DNA from: Candidatus Tayloriibacteriota bacterium
GTDB taxonomy: Bacteria; Patescibacteriota; Minisyncoccia; Phycocordibacterales; GWA1-40-21
Assembly: GCA_026395155.1 (NCBI GenBank)
Contig: JAPLZG010000067.1
Location: 1,993 to 8,092 of the forward strand
Reading direction: 5' to 3'
DNA: 6,100 bases
Part shown: piece after piece, positions 4,417 through 6,100 of the stretch
Layout of the letters: each line of letters starts with the position of its first letter
Position numbering within the stretch: position 1 is the stretch's first letter
Made by a program: the position numbers and the translations under genes
Notes under the pieces: generated by a model
What the model was told of the DNA's origin: nothing
The model's database searches: none
The model's input: only the letters and a program-made list of their open reading frames with translations

Positions 4417-4428
4417 GAGCGAGCCTTT

Positions 4429-4454
4429 ATTCGTATTCATTCGTATAATTCGTA
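4429..4454. repeat. Three ATTCGTA heptamers
   Basis: ATTCGTA occurs at 4429-4435, 4439-4445 and 4448-4454, with start-to-start spacings of 10 and 9 bp. It lies downstream of the metallopeptidase gene. The spacing near one helical turn is suggestive but the sequence is AT-rich and simple. The remaining 4455-4490 is AT-rich without a clear terminator. Confidence 0.4.
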
Positions 4455-4490
4455 CCATTAGTATATTGGTATATATAATTTATAACTCTC

Positions 4491-4931
4491 TTATATTATC
4501 CTTCCCGCCTTGTGAAGCTCCTCCCTCTTTTCTTTATAATCTGGGACAGTTTGCGCGACTAAATTCCAAAAATTTGCTGAGTGATTGAATTCGCCGAGAT
4601 GGCATATTTCGTGAACAATAATATATTCCGCTAATTTATCAGGAAGCAGGACAATTTTATAATTAAAATTCATATTCCCCTTCTTTGAACAGCTTCCCCA
4701 CCTAGTTTTCTGATTACGTATTGTTATGCGATTGATTTTATAACCATAATTTTTATTTAACTCTGTAACTTTATTGATTACAAATATTTTTGCCTGATCT
4801 TTATATTTTAAATATTCTGCTTTTCTTTTTTTAGATTTTATTCTAATTCTGACGCGTCGTCTCCTTACAACAACTCTAAAACCAAAAAGTCCGTTGAGTA
4901 ATTTTCCTTTTGTAAAAAAGTATTTTGGCAT
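4491..4931 (-). CDS. YgjP-type (DUF45, M48-like) zinc metallopeptidase, short form
   Basis: This 146-residue protein carries the YgjP/DUF45 signature: RNQKTRWGSCSKKGNMNFN (residues 72-90), then LPDKLAEYIIVHEICHLGEFNHSANFW. The zinc ligands are His107 and His111 of HEICH with catalytic Glu108, and His117 in the NHS motif is the expected third ligand. The family is assigned as metal-dependent hydrolases; substrates are unknown. Most members have 200 or more residues, with an N-terminal beta-rich domain. Here the first 40 residues are short and very basic (VVVRRRRVRIRIKSKKRK), so that domain is missing, although the catalytic part is intact. The ATG has no Shine-Dalgarno and lies 14 bp after the polymerase stop, so translation probably depends on the upstream gene. 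No signal peptide or clear membrane segment is seen, so it is probably cytoplasmic. Confidence 0.88.
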   Translation of the reverse strand: MPKYFFTKGKLLNGLFGFRVVVRRRRVRIRIKSKKRKAEYLKYKDQAKIFVINKVTELNKNYGYKINRITIRNQKTRWGSCSKKGNMNFNYKIVLLPDKLAEYIIVHEICHLGEFNHSANFWNLVAQTVPDYKEKREELHKAGRII

Positions 4932-4945
4932 TCAAATATTATTAA

Positions 4946-6100
4946 TTATAAAAACAACAAATCTCTGTCTTGATCATCTATATCTGTATCTTCATTATTT
5001 CCTTTCATTGCTTGGAGCGTCGAAGCTAAATAAACAGATTTTTTCCCAAACTTTTTTTCAATTAAATCAATTTTTTTGTGAATTATTTCAAACTTATTTG
5101 CTTTATCTGAGTTCCCAAACAAATCTCCTTGAGATAATGTATCAGGAATTAAATCCTTCAATACCACTCCGGAAGTTCGATAAAGTATTCCCTTTTCATG
5201 CACCTTGCTAAAATTTGACCCGATAACAGAAATAATAATTTCAGGTGCATTTGTCGGACAAGAAAGTGCAGTTGAAAAATCATAGTATTTAAAATTACTA
5301 GACTTCAAGAAAAAAGAAATCTTTCGAGGAACAAGTCCATAATGTCTCGCTTTGGTGCAGGCTTCTTCAACATGTTTTGAAAGTTGTGATAGCAGAAAGT
5401 TTTTGTCATTTGTCGGTGGATGAAAAGTTCTTGTTTTTTGAATTGATGAATAAGAATTTTTTGTCTCTGGGTCAATTTTCATAAGATAAACACCTTGAAG
5501 TTCCTGATAAATCACTTCATACGGCTTTGCAAGATTACTTCTTATCCAAGCAATATCTTTTGAAACAAAATCCTTTGCAGTTTTGATTTTCCTTTCAATT
5601 AAAAATTCAGAAGTTTTCGGGCCAATACCCCAGATTTTTTCAATTGGCACTTTTGAAAGAAATTCTAAAGCTTTGCCACTCTCAATAATAGTAAGACCAT
5701 TTGGCTTTACCCATTTTGAAGCTACTTTCGCCAATACTTTCGTCGGTGCAATACCGATCGAAACCGAAATATCGAGTTCATCAGTAATTTCTTTTTTAAT
5801 TCGCTCGGCGATCTGCCTGTATGACATCTTGAGTGGTTTATCGAGCCCAGTAAGATCGGCAAAACATTCATCAATACTATATTCTTCGACATCATCTGCG
5901 TATCTACGCACAATATCAAACATCTTCCCAGAATATTTTGCATAACTTTTATAATCCCCGGACAAAACTATTACGTTCGGAAAAGATTTTTTCACACGGA
6001 AAATCGGCATACCGCGAGTAATGCCTATGGCTTTTGCTTCATATGACAGTGCAGAAACGATTCCCCTTTCTTCACCGGTAACCACAGGTAATCCTTTGAG
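4946..6100 (-). CDS. dinB: Y-family translesion DNA polymerase (DinB/UmuC type), 5' end outside window
   Basis: The frame is open to the window edge, giving 384 residues with the N-terminus missing. The in-frame GTG at 6085 is internal and not the start. The sequence RGIVSALSYEAKAIGITRGMP is the finger/palm region after the missing DxDAF motif. EYSIDECFADLTG holds the catalytic SIDE (about residues 75-78 of the fragment). SIGIAPTKVLAKVASKWVKPNG and IWGIGPKT (helix-hairpin-helix, about 156-164) complete the core, followed by the little-finger domain. QGDLF (about 324-328) fits the sliding-clamp binding pentapeptide QxxLF. The enzyme copies damaged DNA with low fidelity. GVVLKDLIP ahead of the clamp motif also resembles UmuC, so DinB versus UmuC is not settled; no umuD is in the window. 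It is probably co-transcribed with the metallopeptidase gene downstream. Regulation cannot be judged because the promoter is outside. Confidence 0.93.
   Translation of the reverse strand, partial: LKGLPVVTGEERGIVSALSYEAKAIGITRGMPIFRVKKSFPNVIVLSGDYKSYAKYSGKMFDIVRRYADDVEEYSIDECFADLTGLDKPLKMSYRQIAERIKKEITDELDISVSIGIAPTKVLAKVASKWVKPNGLTIIESGKALEFLSKVPIEKIWGIGPKTSEFLIERKIKTAKDFVSKDIAWIRSNLAKPYEVIYQELQGVYLMKIDPETKNSYSSIQKTRTFHPPTNDKNFLLSQLSKHVEEACTKARHYGLVPRKISFFLKSSNFKYYDFSTALSCPTNAPEIIISVIGSNFSKVHEKGILYRTSGVVLKDLIPDTLSQGDLFGNSDKANKFEIIHKKIDLIEKKFGKKSVYLASTLQAMKGNNEDTDIDDQDRDLLFL

Noticed and set aside
4429..4454. CRISPR or iteron array
   Set aside because: Only three 7-bp units with 2-3 bp spacers in simple AT-rich sequence; no cas or replication gene nearby.
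4095..4458. Short genes on both strands in the repeat region
   Set aside because: They encode the CHSREGGNPS and SFPRRRESS peptides that come from palindromic intergenic repeats and lack start signals.

Overview
The window is low-GC bacterial DNA, about 25-35% GC in the coding stretches. It most resembles a Patescibacteria (Candidate Phyla Radiation, Parcubacteria/Nomurabacteria-like) genome. The grounds are a DUF5671-like membrane protein of a type common in that radiation, starts that mostly lack a Shine-Dalgarno sequence, compact genes, and intergenic palindromic repeats that translate to the familiar junk peptides of such genomes. The taxonomic call is inference.

Layout, left to right. 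At 1-41 is the start of a leftward gene whose first residues fit the small DUF1059 family, behind a leader with three perfect hairpins. A repeat element (187-311) separates it from a rightward gene for a five-helix membrane protein (387-1331). A palindrome-rich gap (1332-1636) follows, with an intrinsic terminator. A leftward 101-residue orphan gene (1637-1942) has its own good promoter and two abutting dyads in its leader. Next is a decayed leftward flavoprotein gene of the HI0933/BaiN family (2030-3429). It has lost its second glycine-rich motif with a frame change, carries two in-frame palindromic inserts, and has its C-terminus cut off at a repeat element.

The most interesting part is 3467-3986. 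This stretch is about 53% GC and has no credible protein gene. On the minus strand it is bounded by a strong promoter (TTGACT, 16 bp, TATACT) and a textbook intrinsic terminator. The predicted transcript of about 520 nt holds a 17-bp central hairpin, several other perfect helices, two directly adjacent H-type pseudoknots near the 3' end, and a possible helix joining its 5' and 3' ends. I see no hallmark of tmRNA, RNase P RNA, SRP RNA, rRNA or a group I/II intron, so I report it as an unassigned large structured RNA.

To its right are a nested palindromic repeat (4120-4279), a 92-bp MITE-like element with a 6-bp flanking duplication (4325-4416), and a leftward two-gene unit. That unit is a Y-family DNA polymerase (4946 to the window edge, 5' end missing) followed 14 bp later by a short YgjP-type metallopeptidase (4491-4931).

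The genes do not form one pathway. The polymerase and peptidase are probably co-transcribed. The other genes and the RNA look like separate transcription units divided by repeats.
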